This document shows positions 9,672-18,652 of a stretch of 64,000 bases of DNA, one piece after another. A model generated the notes under the pieces. The model searched no databases and had not been told where the DNA came from. It was given only the letters and a program-made list of their open reading frames with translations. Position 1 is the stretch's first letter; each line of letters starts with the position of its first letter. Both the position numbers and the translations under genes were made by a program. The DNA is from Pelagicoccus enzymogenes (GTDB taxonomy: Bacteria > Verrucomicrobiota > Verrucomicrobiia > Opitutales > Opitutaceae). Location of the stretch: positions 536,334 to 600,333 of the forward strand of contig NZ_JACYFG010000036.1 in NCBI RefSeq assembly GCF_014803405.1. The letters run 5' to 3'.

Positions 9672-10919
9672 CTAGAGGACGATCTTAACCCCTCGCCTCA
9701 GGTAGGTCGGCGAATCCAAGTCCTGCCCCTCAAAAAGGGTGCCATCCGAATTTTCGAACTCTCCCTTGGGATCGCCTTCGGAGAAAGAAAACTCTTCCTG
9801 AGCCGCGCTCTTGTTGCTCTTGTGCGTCGCGGGACGCGAACTAGCGGCCTTGCTGCGCGGCGCCGTTTCCGTCTTCTCCACAGCCGGCTCGTCCTTGACG
9901 GCCTTGGAACTGGCAGCTCGCGGCTTCACCACCTTGGTGAATGGCACGCTGCTCACCTCGCTGGTTCCAAGGATGCAGATTTCTACGGAATCTCCGAGAT
10001 CCTCATCCACCACCGCTCCCATGGTCACGTTAGCATCCGCTCCGAACTCTTCGGAAACCGCTTCCATGATCATCTGCGTATCGGCCATTCCGATACGAGT
10101 GCCCCCCACGATATTGACCAGTAGCTGATCCGCTTTCTTGGAAAATTCCGGAGTGTGCAACAAGGGGCATAGCTTCAGGTCAGCAACCGCTTCGACAGCG
10201 GCGTTCGGCCCGTCGCCCGCTCCTAGGCCAAACAGCGTCTTGCCTGCCTTCTTGGCCAGCATCTGGCGCAATTGGGCAAAGTCGACGTTGATCATGCCCG
10301 TCTTGTTCATCATGCACCAGATTGAACGAATCGCCTTCTCGATCCACGCGTCGGCCTTGGCAAAAGCGTCGAGCAAGGAAGCGTCCGGATCGGACTCCTG
10401 GATCAATAAGTCGTTAGGCAACGGCACCACCGCGTTGCAAGTGTCGCGCAGGCGCTTCAAACCTTCTTGGGCCACCTTGGCACGAGCCGCTCGCTCGATA
10501 GTGAACGGCAGGGCCACGAATGCGATCACGATTGCTCCGCTCCGCAACGCTTGCTCGGCAATCACTGGGGCCGCCCCCGTTCCGGTACCGCCTCCCAGAC
10601 CTGCAGCGATAAAAAGCAAGTCCACATCGCTCACCATCTCGTCGATCGCGTCCAGGTGCTTCAATGCCGCTTCGCGACCGACCTCCGCATCGCCCCCCGT
10701 CCCCAAACCTCCCGTAACGGATTTTCCGATACAGAGCTTGTTGACGATCGGCGACCCAGCGAGGGCCTGCTGGTCCGTATTGACCGCAACCAACTCTACG
10801 CCCGTGACTTGGGAGAGCATCAAGCGATCCACGATGTTCGAGCCTGCCCCGCCCACACCGATCACTTTCATGCGGATTTCGGGTGAGTCGCTTTGCTCGT
10901 CGTCGATTGGATCGCTCAT
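9672..10919 (-). CDS. ftsZ: Cell division GTPase FtsZ
   Basis: This tubulin homologue of 415 residues forms the cytokinetic ring. The GTP-binding motif GGGTGTG is at 109-115 and the N-terminal GVGGAGSNIV at 21-30. The T7 synergy loop reads NVDFAQ (211-216): the first Asp is kept, but the second catalytic Asp (D212 in E. coli) is Gln. A variable linker of about 70 residues ends in DSPTYLRRGVKIVL, matching the conserved C-terminal peptide that binds FtsA. It is the last gene of the dcw operon, 24 bases after ftsA. Confidence 0.95.
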   Translation of the reverse strand: MSDPIDDEQSDSPEIRMKVIGVGGAGSNIVDRLMLSQVTGVELVAVNTDQQALAGSPIVNKLCIGKSVTGGLGTGGDAEVGREAALKHLDAIDEMVSDVDLLFIAAGLGGGTGTGAAPVIAEQALRSGAIVIAFVALPFTIERAARAKVAQEGLKRLRDTCNAVVPLPNDLLIQESDPDASLLDAFAKADAWIEKAIRSIWCMMNKTGMINVDFAQLRQMLAKKAGKTLFGLGAGDGPNAAVEAVADLKLCPLLHTPEFSKKADQLLVNIVGGTRIGMADTQMIMEAVSEEFGADANVTMGAVVDEDLGDSVEICILGTSEVSSVPFTKVVKPRAASSKAVKDEPAVEKTETAPRSKAASSRPATHKSNKSAAQEEFSFSEGDPKGEFENSDGTLFEGQDLDSPTYLRRGVKIVL

Positions 10920-10943
10920 AGTTCTGGGGTGTGTATTTGAAAG

Positions 10944-12155
10944 CTAAGCCTTCTGAAAGAGGCTCTTCAGACGGCCGAATATGCTGCTCTGGCGGTGTTT
11001 CGCGTAGCTCTTCTCGCTCTGGTACTGCAAGCCGTAGTGCAAGAGTCCGAGCGCCGTGCTGTATTGGGAATCCTTCAATTCGCCCGACGCCATCGCCGCG
11101 TTGTCTCCCACGTGCGCTTGGATTCCGAATACGTTCTCCGCGCACTGGTCAATGTTGGCCAGCTTGCTGGTTCCGCCTGAAATGATGACGCCCGAGGAGA
11201 TCCGCTCCGGTACGAATTGCGCCCCGAGCTTCTTGCGCACGACCTCGAAGATTTCGCTGACTCGCAGCTCGATAATCTTTTCGATGCTCCAGAGCGGAAT
11301 AGGACGATCGCCGATCTCGAAGTCGTTGTTGAGCCATACCTTTTCGGTCTTGTCCTTGTGCTCCACGATCGCAGATCCGTAGCGAAGCTTGAGGCTCTCC
11401 GCCTGCTTCAGTCGCATGCGTAGACCGATGCTCAAGTCGTTGGAGATATGGTCGCCGCCGATCGGCAAACAGCCCGCCTTGATGCAGCGGCCATCGAGAA
11501 ACAATGCGTAGTCGGTAGTGCCGCGACCAAGGTCGATCACCAGCACCCCGCTCTTCTTTTGGTCCGCGGTAGCCACCGCCGCGCTGCTGGCCAATCCCGC
11601 CAGCACGATGTCGTCCACATGCAAGTTGAAGCCGTTGATGATGTGAATCGCATCCCCGATCTTACGGGAATCTCCATGCATCGTCCAGTAGCCGACCTCC
11701 AAACGCTCTCCTTCCATGCCCACCGGCGACTCCACGCTCCTACCGTCGAGCCGGTACGGACGCCGCAAATGGTGGATAGTGGTGCGGTTCTCCGGCAGTT
11801 CCCTGCCTTGGGCCAAGGAGCAGGCCTGCTCCACGTCTTCCTGCTGCACCCGGCCATCGGGATCGGTAATGTTGACGGAGGCTTCGCTCGGGAAGCCTTC
11901 GATGTGCCCCCCCGTTTGAGCCAGGTAAACGCCATCGATAGAAACGCCTGCCTGGCTTTCCGCAGCGAGGATCGCCGCATGCACACAGTCGCTCGCAAGG
12001 TGGTAGTCGACGATTTCACCCTTGAGCAGCCCTTTGGAAGACGACTGACCGAGGCCGATCACATTTAGCTTCCTGCCCTCGTGGATCTCTCCAAGAAGCA
12101 CAGTCACTTTGCTCGTCCCAATATCTACTCCTGCGATTACTTTAGTCTTATACAC
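10944..12155 (-). CDS. ftsA: Cell division protein FtsA
   Basis: This 403-residue actin-fold ATPase tethers FtsZ to the membrane. Phosphate-binding motifs are visible as GVDIGTSKVTVLLGE near the N-terminus and VLIDLGRGTTDYALF-like sequence in the middle; SGVIISGGTSKL is the adenosine motif. The C-terminal SIFGRLKSLFQKA can form the amphipathic membrane-targeting helix. It sits between ftsQ and ftsZ, the usual order. Confidence 0.95.
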   Translation of the reverse strand: MYKTKVIAGVDIGTSKVTVLLGEIHEGRKLNVIGLGQSSSKGLLKGEIVDYHLASDCVHAAILAAESQAGVSIDGVYLAQTGGHIEGFPSEASVNITDPDGRVQQEDVEQACSLAQGRELPENRTTIHHLRRPYRLDGRSVESPVGMEGERLEVGYWTMHGDSRKIGDAIHIINGFNLHVDDIVLAGLASSAAVATADQKKSGVLVIDLGRGTTDYALFLDGRCIKAGCLPIGGDHISNDLSIGLRMRLKQAESLKLRYGSAIVEHKDKTEKVWLNNDFEIGDRPIPLWSIEKIIELRVSEIFEVVRKKLGAQFVPERISSGVIISGGTSKLANIDQCAENVFGIQAHVGDNAAMASGELKDSQYSTALGLLHYGLQYQSEKSYAKHRQSSIFGRLKSLFQKA

Positions 12156-12224
12156 CTTGCTTTGACCGTAGGGCTGACTGTTTTTCGAATTATTTCAACC
12201 CGATACTGCCACGCCTCGGAGTCC

Positions 12225-13121
12225 TCAAAGAAATCTTACCGGCACCTGATCTTCCAAGGTCAGGTCGACGCTCTCGATTTCCCCTCTGCGGTTGCTCCGG
12301 CAATCATCCAAAATGTAGTCCAAGCGGCCGAGCTGGTTGCGAAAGTCCGCGTAGCGATCGAAGACCACTTGCTTGGCTCCGCGGCCCTTAGTGATGAGCC
12401 GGTCGTCACGCTCCAAGGAAACCACTCGCCAAGCCGCGTAGATGTGCGGGGCGATGGCCTGGGCCTCGGACAGGAGCTCCGCCAAGGGAGTGATGTTCTC
12501 GATGCGAGAATAACCGTACTCCTCCTTCGAAAGAGCGACTCCATCCAAGAAAGGCAAAGTACGGGCAATCTTCGGATCCATGCGATCCGCCTCGAAAACA
12601 ACGCCTTGCTCGTCTACGAAAAGCTTGAGGGTTTCCCCATTGGCCCGCTGAGCCAGAATGCGTACGATCGGCTTACGCTCGACGATGGCCACTTCCAAAG
12701 CGTCCGGAAAACGGCGGGAAACCACAGCGCTTTCCACCTGCCCGATCGCTTCCAAACGGGCCTTCATCTCGTCAAGGTCCACGCTCAGCAGATTGGCGTC
12801 CACCGGCACGTCCAAGGTACCCAGGATGTAGTCGCGCTCCAGGTTTCCATCCGACTCGACCTCGATCACTCGGATCGGCATCGACTCGCCAGCCTTGGTC
12901 AAAAGCTCGGGTCCTCCCTCCAAACGCGGCAGGAAATGTAGCGCTCCGGCAAATACGGCCACGAACAGCAGGGCCGCTCCCGTGACCTTCAAACGTCCCA
13001 TCCAGATACGACGCTCCGAAGCCGAGCTCATAGCCTTTGGCTTAACGCTTTGGTCGATGTCTTTCCACGTATTTGATTTACGCTTACGACGACTGGAGGA
13101 AGTGGGAGTTCGGGCAGCCAT
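12225..13121 (-). CDS. ftsQ: Cell division protein FtsQ/DivIB
   Basis: This 298-residue bitopic protein has a basic cytoplasmic tail, one membrane segment (about 48-66) and a POTRA domain (MPIRVIEVESDGNLERDYIL onward), followed by an FtsQ-type beta domain (VAIVERKPIVRILAQRANGE). It connects early and late divisome proteins in the periplasm. It starts two bases downstream of ddl and is separated from ftsA by 69 bases. Confidence 0.88.
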   Translation of the reverse strand: MAARTPTSSSRRKRKSNTWKDIDQSVKPKAMSSASERRIWMGRLKVTGAALLFVAVFAGALHFLPRLEGGPELLTKAGESMPIRVIEVESDGNLERDYILGTLDVPVDANLLSVDLDEMKARLEAIGQVESAVVSRRFPDALEVAIVERKPIVRILAQRANGETLKLFVDEQGVVFEADRMDPKIARTLPFLDGVALSKEEYGYSRIENITPLAELLSEAQAIAPHIYAAWRVVSLERDDRLITKGRGAKQVVFDRYADFRNQLGRLDYILDDCRSNRRGEIESVDLTLEDQVPVRFL

Positions 13122-13123
13122 TT

Positions 13124-14056
13124 TTAGCTAGAAGAATTGCCGTCTCTATACCTTAACAAGGCCGGTTCTACAAGCTTTTGCAGTAGTTCGTCGAAATTGT
13201 ATCCAAAAAGTGCCGCAGACATGGGCAAAAGACTGGTTTCCTTGAGTCCCGGAAGGGTGTTTATCTCCAAAAAATAAGGATTTCCTCCCGTATCCACCAT
13301 GCAATCGATGCGGGCATAGTCCCGACAACCGCAGGCTTCAAAGGCATGTGTAGCCAGTTTTCGGATGCGCTCGCTCAAATCCGCGCTGATTTCTGCCGGA
13401 GCGATGTATTCAGTCATTCCCTTCGTGTACTTGCTTTCGTAGTCGAAACGACCGTTAAGAGGACGAATTTCGACCACTCCCAAAGCCTCGCCTTGCACGA
13501 TCCCAACCGTAACTTCCTTGCCGGCAATGCGCGGCTCGACCAGCCAGCGACCTTCGCGGCATTTCTCAAGGCAGTCCGTGATTTCAGTTTCCCCTTCCGC
13601 GAACTGCAGTCCCACGCTGCTGCCTTCCGCCACTGGCTTCAGCACGACCGAAGGTCCCAACACCGAAACGATAGTGGAAGCCAAAGGAAGCTCCCCGTTC
13701 TCAAATACGATTTCCGCTGGTACCGGCACGCCAGCCTCCGCCAGCTTAGCCTTGGTCGCGACCTTGTCGAAAGTCAGGGCGCTGGACGCCGCGTCGCAGC
13801 CAGCGTAGTAGACCCCCGCTTCGTCCATCAACGCCTGGGCCGTACCGTCCTCGCCGAACGAACCGTGCAATGTCGAAAAAACGACATGCCGGCGGGGATC
13901 CAAGCCCCCCGGCAACTCCGCGTAGGACTGCAAGTCGAAGACGTCGACCTCGAAAAATTTCGACAAAGCCGCCGCCGCCGCCTTTCCGGAGCCGAGCGAA
14001 ACCTCTCGCTCCGCTGAAGTTCCACCGAGCAGTACCGCTATCCTTGGTTCTTTCAT
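13124..14056 (-). CDS. ddl: D-alanine--D-alanine ligase
   Basis: This 310-residue ATP-grasp ligase makes the D-Ala-D-Ala dipeptide for MurF. The N-terminus shows VLLGGTSAEREVSLGSG, the central region VLKPVAEGSSVGLQF, and the C-terminal metal/ATP site YFLEINTLPGLKETSLLP. The start overlaps the murCB stop by four bases. The position between murB and ftsQ is the same as in E. coli. Confidence 0.95.
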   Translation of the reverse strand: MKEPRIAVLLGGTSAEREVSLGSGKAAAAALSKFFEVDVFDLQSYAELPGGLDPRRHVVFSTLHGSFGEDGTAQALMDEAGVYYAGCDAASSALTFDKVATKAKLAEAGVPVPAEIVFENGELPLASTIVSVLGPSVVLKPVAEGSSVGLQFAEGETEITDCLEKCREGRWLVEPRIAGKEVTVGIVQGEALGVVEIRPLNGRFDYESKYTKGMTEYIAPAEISADLSERIRKLATHAFEACGCRDYARIDCMVDTGGNPYFLEINTLPGLKETSLLPMSAALFGYNFDELLQKLVEPALLRYRDGNSSS

Positions 14057-16332
14057 TTCAATGCCTCCTCCCAGCTCGACCCAAAGAGCAAGACCTCCGG
14101 ATGCAGGTCCACGCCTTTGCGCTCGCGAGCCACTTTGCGGGCAAACTTGACCAGCTCGATCACATCCGAGCTGCTCGCCCCCCCGCGGTTAATAATAAAG
14201 TTTCCGTGCACAGGGCTGATCTCCGCCCCGCCAACGACCGCGCCCTTGAGCCCGAGCTCGTCGATCAATCGCCCCGCCGAATCTCCGTCTGGATTCTTGA
14301 AAATGCATCCCGCGCTCGGCTCCCGCGGCTGCGACTCCTTGCGCTTGTTCTGGTACGTGTCGATCGTTCGCCGGATTTCGGACTGGACGCCGCCGCACCT
14401 TTTCGAAACGAAAACCGCATCGATAGCGATCGCCGTCTCCAGTTCCCGACAAAAGCGGTATCCAAATTCCAAATCCCCCTTCTGCGCTTCCAGGATCTGG
14501 CCGGCGAGGGTGACATAGCGAACGGATTCCACCACGTCGAAAACCCAACCGCCCATCGCGCCCGCATTCATTCGCAATACGCCGCCAAGGCTCCCGGGAA
14601 TCCCTTCCAAAAATTCAAAGCCCTCCAGACCTTCCTTAGCCGCTTGACCGCAAAGCGCCTTGATCCTCATGCCGGCTCCCAATCGAGCACGCCCTTCCCC
14701 CAACAACTCGAATCGACTCCAGTAAGGGTGGCTCAAACGTATTACCAATCCCGATACGCCATCGTCGGAAACCACTAGGTTGGAGCCTCGTCCTAGCGGA
14801 CGAACTTCAATTCCTGCCGTATGGCAAGCCTTCAAAACCGCAAGCAGCTGAGCAAGCGACTCCGGCTCGAAGTAGCGCTCCGCCCTCCCGCCTACCCGCA
14901 TGGTCGTCTTGTTCGCCAGAGGCTCGTCGGCCCTTATCGCGGTCGAGAAACTGGAAACGGTCGCCAGCGCGCGATTCACTTTTCCCCAACGGGGGTCCAG
15001 CGAAGCAAGCTCCTCGCTGAGGCGCTTGGCGACACGATCTCCCCTGCCCGCTCCCAAGAATACGATGCGCAGCGGACCTTGCTTCGCCCTCGCCGCCAAA
15101 GTCATAACCGGATCCACAACCTCGGAGATGAAGATCACTCGATTGTTGAGGCGGCGACACTCCTCGTAAAGGTCCTGGCCGCTCCCGCCGGCCAGCGGCT
15201 CCTCGCTCGCCGCGTAGACATCCAAGAGGACGAGCTCCTCGCAAGAGGCCAAGCTCTTGGCAAACTCCGCCTTCAACTCCCGAGTGCGAGAGTAGCGATG
15301 GGCTTGAAAAACGACCACCGTCTGCCAACCGGACTTCTCGCCCAAGCTCTCCAGCACTGCATCGATTTCGCGGGGATGATGGGCATAGTCCTCGAAAACC
15401 TGAACCGCCGGGCTGTTGTACCAACACCGCTGGCGGCGCTTGACCGGTGTAAACTCGATCCTAAGCCCTGCTCTCACTGTCGCCCCGATCGCCTCCGCAG
15501 CAAGCAAGGCAAAAGCCGCGTCGACTGCGTTCATACGGCCGCTCCGATTAATGGATACGGAAGCAAGCTCGCTGGCACCCCTTAGGCTGAGCTCCGTCCA
15601 AGAAGAACCTGAATCCTTGCGAGAGAGTTGCACCTCACCGTCCTCGCCCAAGCCAACAACTGGCACCTTGGCGGAGGCCGCCAGACGAGCACGCAAGCTG
15701 TCTTCTACGAAGACCTTTCCTGTGGTGCGTAGAACCAGCCCTTGAAAAGCCGCAAAGTAGTCTTCTTCCGTGGCGTAGCGCGAATGATGGTCGTGGTCTA
15801 CGTTCAGCACTACCGTCACTTCCGGACAAAACCCTTCGATCGTTCCATCGCTCTCGTCGATCTCCGCGACTAGTATTTCACTGTTCGCGAAACGGCTAGG
15901 AGGCAAACCGTCGAACTGGGCCCCCAACAGGTAGGAAAACTCCACACGGCACTGGGCGAGAATATCGATCAACATACCGCAGGTAGTCGTCTTCCCGTGC
16001 GATCCCGCGACCGCGATCAAACGTTTCCCTTTGGCGACAAGCGCCAGGCACTCGCCCCGACGCAAGCAAAGGCCACCGCTTGCTTCCACGAAGCGCCGCG
16101 CCGCATTGGACGCTGAAATGGCAGAGGAGTAAACGATTCCGACTCCCGCTTCGCTCGCGAAAGCCTCGAGTTTAACGCCGCTCGCTTCCAAAAGAGCTCG
16201 TCCTTCCTCGCTCAATGCGTCGTCCTCTGCCGTAACGCGGTGCCCCGCTTCCGACAAATAGATGGCAAGCGGAAGCATGCCAGCGCCGCCTGCACCCAAA
16301 CAATGAATACGCTCTGGCAATCCCTCTATCAT
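14053..16332 (-). CDS. murC-murB: MurC-MurB fusion: UDP-MurNAc--L-alanine ligase / UDP-MurNAc dehydrogenase
   Basis: One 759-residue chain joins two enzymes. MurC occupies about 1-455, with the N-terminal nucleotide fold (HCLGAGGAGMLPLA), the ATP P-loop GSHGKTTT at 110-117 and DESDGT. MurB occupies about 465-759, with the FAD-binding segments TMRVGGRAERYFEP and RPLGRGSNLVV and the C-terminal PSAGCIFKNP. MurB reduces the enolpyruvyl intermediate and MurC adds the first amino acid, so the fusion joins consecutive steps. Cys676 lies where E. coli MurB has its proton-donating Ser; Cys also occurs here in other MurB proteins. The gene overlaps murG and ddl by four bases each. Confidence 0.95.
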   Translation of the reverse strand: MIEGLPERIHCLGAGGAGMLPLAIYLSEAGHRVTAEDDALSEEGRALLEASGVKLEAFASEAGVGIVYSSAISASNAARRFVEASGGLCLRRGECLALVAKGKRLIAVAGSHGKTTTCGMLIDILAQCRVEFSYLLGAQFDGLPPSRFANSEILVAEIDESDGTIEGFCPEVTVVLNVDHDHHSRYATEEDYFAAFQGLVLRTTGKVFVEDSLRARLAASAKVPVVGLGEDGEVQLSRKDSGSSWTELSLRGASELASVSINRSGRMNAVDAAFALLAAEAIGATVRAGLRIEFTPVKRRQRCWYNSPAVQVFEDYAHHPREIDAVLESLGEKSGWQTVVVFQAHRYSRTRELKAEFAKSLASCEELVLLDVYAASEEPLAGGSGQDLYEECRRLNNRVIFISEVVDPVMTLAARAKQGPLRIVFLGAGRGDRVAKRLSEELASLDPRWGKVNRALATVSSFSTAIRADEPLANKTTMRVGGRAERYFEPESLAQLLAVLKACHTAGIEVRPLGRGSNLVVSDDGVSGLVIRLSHPYWSRFELLGEGRARLGAGMRIKALCGQAAKEGLEGFEFLEGIPGSLGGVLRMNAGAMGGWVFDVVESVRYVTLAGQILEAQKGDLEFGYRFCRELETAIAIDAVFVSKRCGGVQSEIRRTIDTYQNKRKESQPREPSAGCIFKNPDGDSAGRLIDELGLKGAVVGGAEISPVHGNFIINRGGASSSDVIELVKFARKVARERKGVDLHPEVLLFGSSWEEALK

Positions 16333-17459
16333 GCCCGCAGCCCCTGTTCCGTCCTAGCAGCCATGCTCAAGCCGTTTCCCGCAACGATCCGCTCCAAATC
16401 GTTTGCCATGAATTCGCGAACGTCCTTCCGGTCCGCCAGCTCCAGATTATGTCGAAACTTCTGCATCAACCATTCGTTGAACAAGACATCCTGCACTTCC
16501 TTCAGCAAGTCCCCGAGATAGTCCTGCGACATGCGCAAACCGCAGCCCAACATCTCGAAATGCCGAGCGTTCTCCACTTGATGATCGTCCGCAGAATACG
16601 GATACGGAATCAGGATTCCCGGAGCGCGGCAACGCATCATCTCCGCGATGCTCCCCGCTCCCGAGCGCGATACAACCAAGTCCGCCGCCGACAACACCGT
16701 TGCCATGTCGTCCGAGAAACGGCGAAACAACGAGCGCACTTCCGTGCCCTTGGGCGACTTGAAAGTCATGGACCCGTCCGTATCGGATCCACCCGTCAAG
16801 CAAAAGACCTGCACTTCCTTCTGGGCTAGAGCAGGCAAGCTGGCCTTCACCCACTTGTTCAGGGACTCCGCCCCTTGGCTGCCGCCCATGATCACCAGGA
16901 CCTTGAGTTGCGGATCCAATCCCAGCTTCCGCTTCGCTTCCGTTTTCGACTGGCTCACGATTTCGTTGCGCACCGGCATCCCCACATAACGGATACGGCT
17001 GCTGCGCTTCGTGCGGATTTTGACGCCCTTGGGCAAATAGATGCGGCGAGCGAACCAACTGACGATGCGCGTCACACGGCCAGCCACTCGATTGGCTTCG
17101 TGCACGACCGTGGGCAAACCAGCGAAGTATCCCGCCAGCATGGCAGGCATCGAGAGAAAGCCTCCAAAGCCAATCACCACGTCCGGATTGCTCGCGTGAA
17201 CCAGGCGACTGCACTTGAGAGTTCCCCGAACCAAACTGACCAAAAACAGCAGCAAGCGATCTGGCCTCACGGAGAAGGGGCGACCGTCTACCGTTTCGTA
17301 TTCAAATTGATCGTACTTTCGCACCAAGCGGGAATCGACTTGCTTGTTGCTGATGAGCAGCGTGCATTTCCAGTTGCGCGAGGTGAGTTCCTCCGCAAGA
17401 GCGATGCCAGGCGACATATGCCCCCCCGTGCCTCCACATGCTATAAGCGCTCGCTTCAT
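16329..17459 (-). CDS. murG: Lipid II synthase glycosyltransferase MurG
   Basis: This 376-residue GT-B enzyme transfers GlcNAc from UDP-GlcNAc to lipid I on the inner face of the membrane. Visible motifs are CGGTGGHMSPGIALAEEL at the N-terminus, VIGFGGFLSMPAMLAG, VIMGGSQGAESLN, and the UDP-GlcNAc site VVSRSGAGSIAEMM near residue 265. It overlaps ftsW and murCB by four bases, which implies translational coupling. Confidence 0.95.
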   Translation of the reverse strand: MKRALIACGGTGGHMSPGIALAEELTSRNWKCTLLISNKQVDSRLVRKYDQFEYETVDGRPFSVRPDRLLLFLVSLVRGTLKCSRLVHASNPDVVIGFGGFLSMPAMLAGYFAGLPTVVHEANRVAGRVTRIVSWFARRIYLPKGVKIRTKRSSRIRYVGMPVRNEIVSQSKTEAKRKLGLDPQLKVLVIMGGSQGAESLNKWVKASLPALAQKEVQVFCLTGGSDTDGSMTFKSPKGTEVRSLFRRFSDDMATVLSAADLVVSRSGAGSIAEMMRCRAPGILIPYPYSADDHQVENARHFEMLGCGLRMSQDYLGDLLKEVQDVLFNEWLMQKFRHNLELADRKDVREFMANDLERIVAGNGLSMAARTEQGLRA

Positions 17460-18622
17460 CCTTCGATATCCTTGAGTTTGCGTTTAGACTGCTGCAACAC
17501 TGGCCCCCGCCAGGCTAAACTCGTGTTGAGAATGATCGCTACGAAAATGCCCATCGTTAGGAAGTTCGACCCCCCGTAACTGATAAAGGGCAGAGGCAAT
17601 CCGGTCGTAGGCAAGACCCCTGTCACCACGCCCAGGTTGAGGATCGACTGTACCGAAATCATCAATACGCAGCCCGCGGCAAGCAAGTACTGGTAAGTGT
17701 TGGGAGCATTTCGGATGTGCATGATTCCCGCCACGAAGAGCACTCCGTAAGTGAGCACCACTGCGAGGGTGGCAATCATACCCAGCTCTTCGCCGATAAT
17801 GGCGAAGATGAAGTCGTTGTGGGCCTCCGGCAGGAAGCTCTGTTGCTGGCGGCCGTTGCCGAGCCCGACTCCGTCGATTCCCCCTGCCCCAAAGGCCAGC
17901 AATGCTTGCCACCCTTGGTAAGCGTCGCCCGCCTTCTCCGCTTCCATGTTCCAGAACGCGGTCAGGCGACTCCAACGCTCCGCATCGTTGTAAATCAAGG
18001 CAACCACGCCGGAAAAACCGGCCAATACGGAGGGCACCAGGTAGACCAAGCGTACCCCTGCGAGATAAAGCAGGCTCACCGCCACCATGACGTAAATCAA
18101 AGCCGTACCCAAATCCGGCTGTGCAATGACCAGAGCGATGTAAATCCCCATGCCGATCCCCGGATAGATGAAGCCACGCAGAAACTTTGAATTATCGGAG
18201 CGAATCGAGCTGAAGTAGTGAGCCACAAAAAAGACGAAGCTGACCTTGGCGATCTCCGCGACCTGGAAACCGATGGGGCCGATGCGCACCCAACTGCGAC
18301 TTCCGTTAATGGTGGTGCCAATTCCCGGAACGAACACCAGCAAGAGAACCCCAATTCCTATCAGGTAGCCCACCCAGATGAAGCGGCGAATCCAATCGAG
18401 ATTCACCAACATTAAAAGGAGGCCCACCAATACGGTGACCCCGATCCAAACCGCCTGCTTTTCAATGAAAAAGTAAGGCGAGTTCTTGTTGATGTGCAGA
18501 CTCGCGCTGAAAAGGATGATGATCCCTAGCACTGTAAGCAGACCGGCACAGACCAAAACGACCAGTGCTGGATTCAGTACACCGTTCGATCCTACATGCT
18601 TCTTCTTCGTCTTTTTCGCCAT
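17456..18622 (-). CDS. ftsW: Septal peptidoglycan polymerase FtsW (SEDS family)
   Basis: This 388-residue polytopic protein has about ten membrane segments. SEDS family features include RSWVRIGPIGFQVAEIAK, DLGTALIY, AHNDFIFAIIGEELG and the C-terminal TGLPLPFISYGGSNFL. SEDS proteins polymerise glycan strands from lipid II together with a class B PBP, here the ftsI product. It lies 30 bases downstream of the LysM gene and overlaps murG by four bases. Confidence 0.95.
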   Translation of the reverse strand: MAKKTKKKHVGSNGVLNPALVVLVCAGLLTVLGIIILFSASLHINKNSPYFFIEKQAVWIGVTVLVGLLLMLVNLDWIRRFIWVGYLIGIGVLLLVFVPGIGTTINGSRSWVRIGPIGFQVAEIAKVSFVFFVAHYFSSIRSDNSKFLRGFIYPGIGMGIYIALVIAQPDLGTALIYVMVAVSLLYLAGVRLVYLVPSVLAGFSGVVALIYNDAERWSRLTAFWNMEAEKAGDAYQGWQALLAFGAGGIDGVGLGNGRQQQSFLPEAHNDFIFAIIGEELGMIATLAVVLTYGVLFVAGIMHIRNAPNTYQYLLAAGCVLMISVQSILNLGVVTGVLPTTGLPLPFISYGGSNFLTMGIFVAIILNTSLAWRGPVLQQSKRKLKDIEG

Positions 18623-18652
18623 ACCGCTGTAGTGGCAGCAATACTACAGGGC

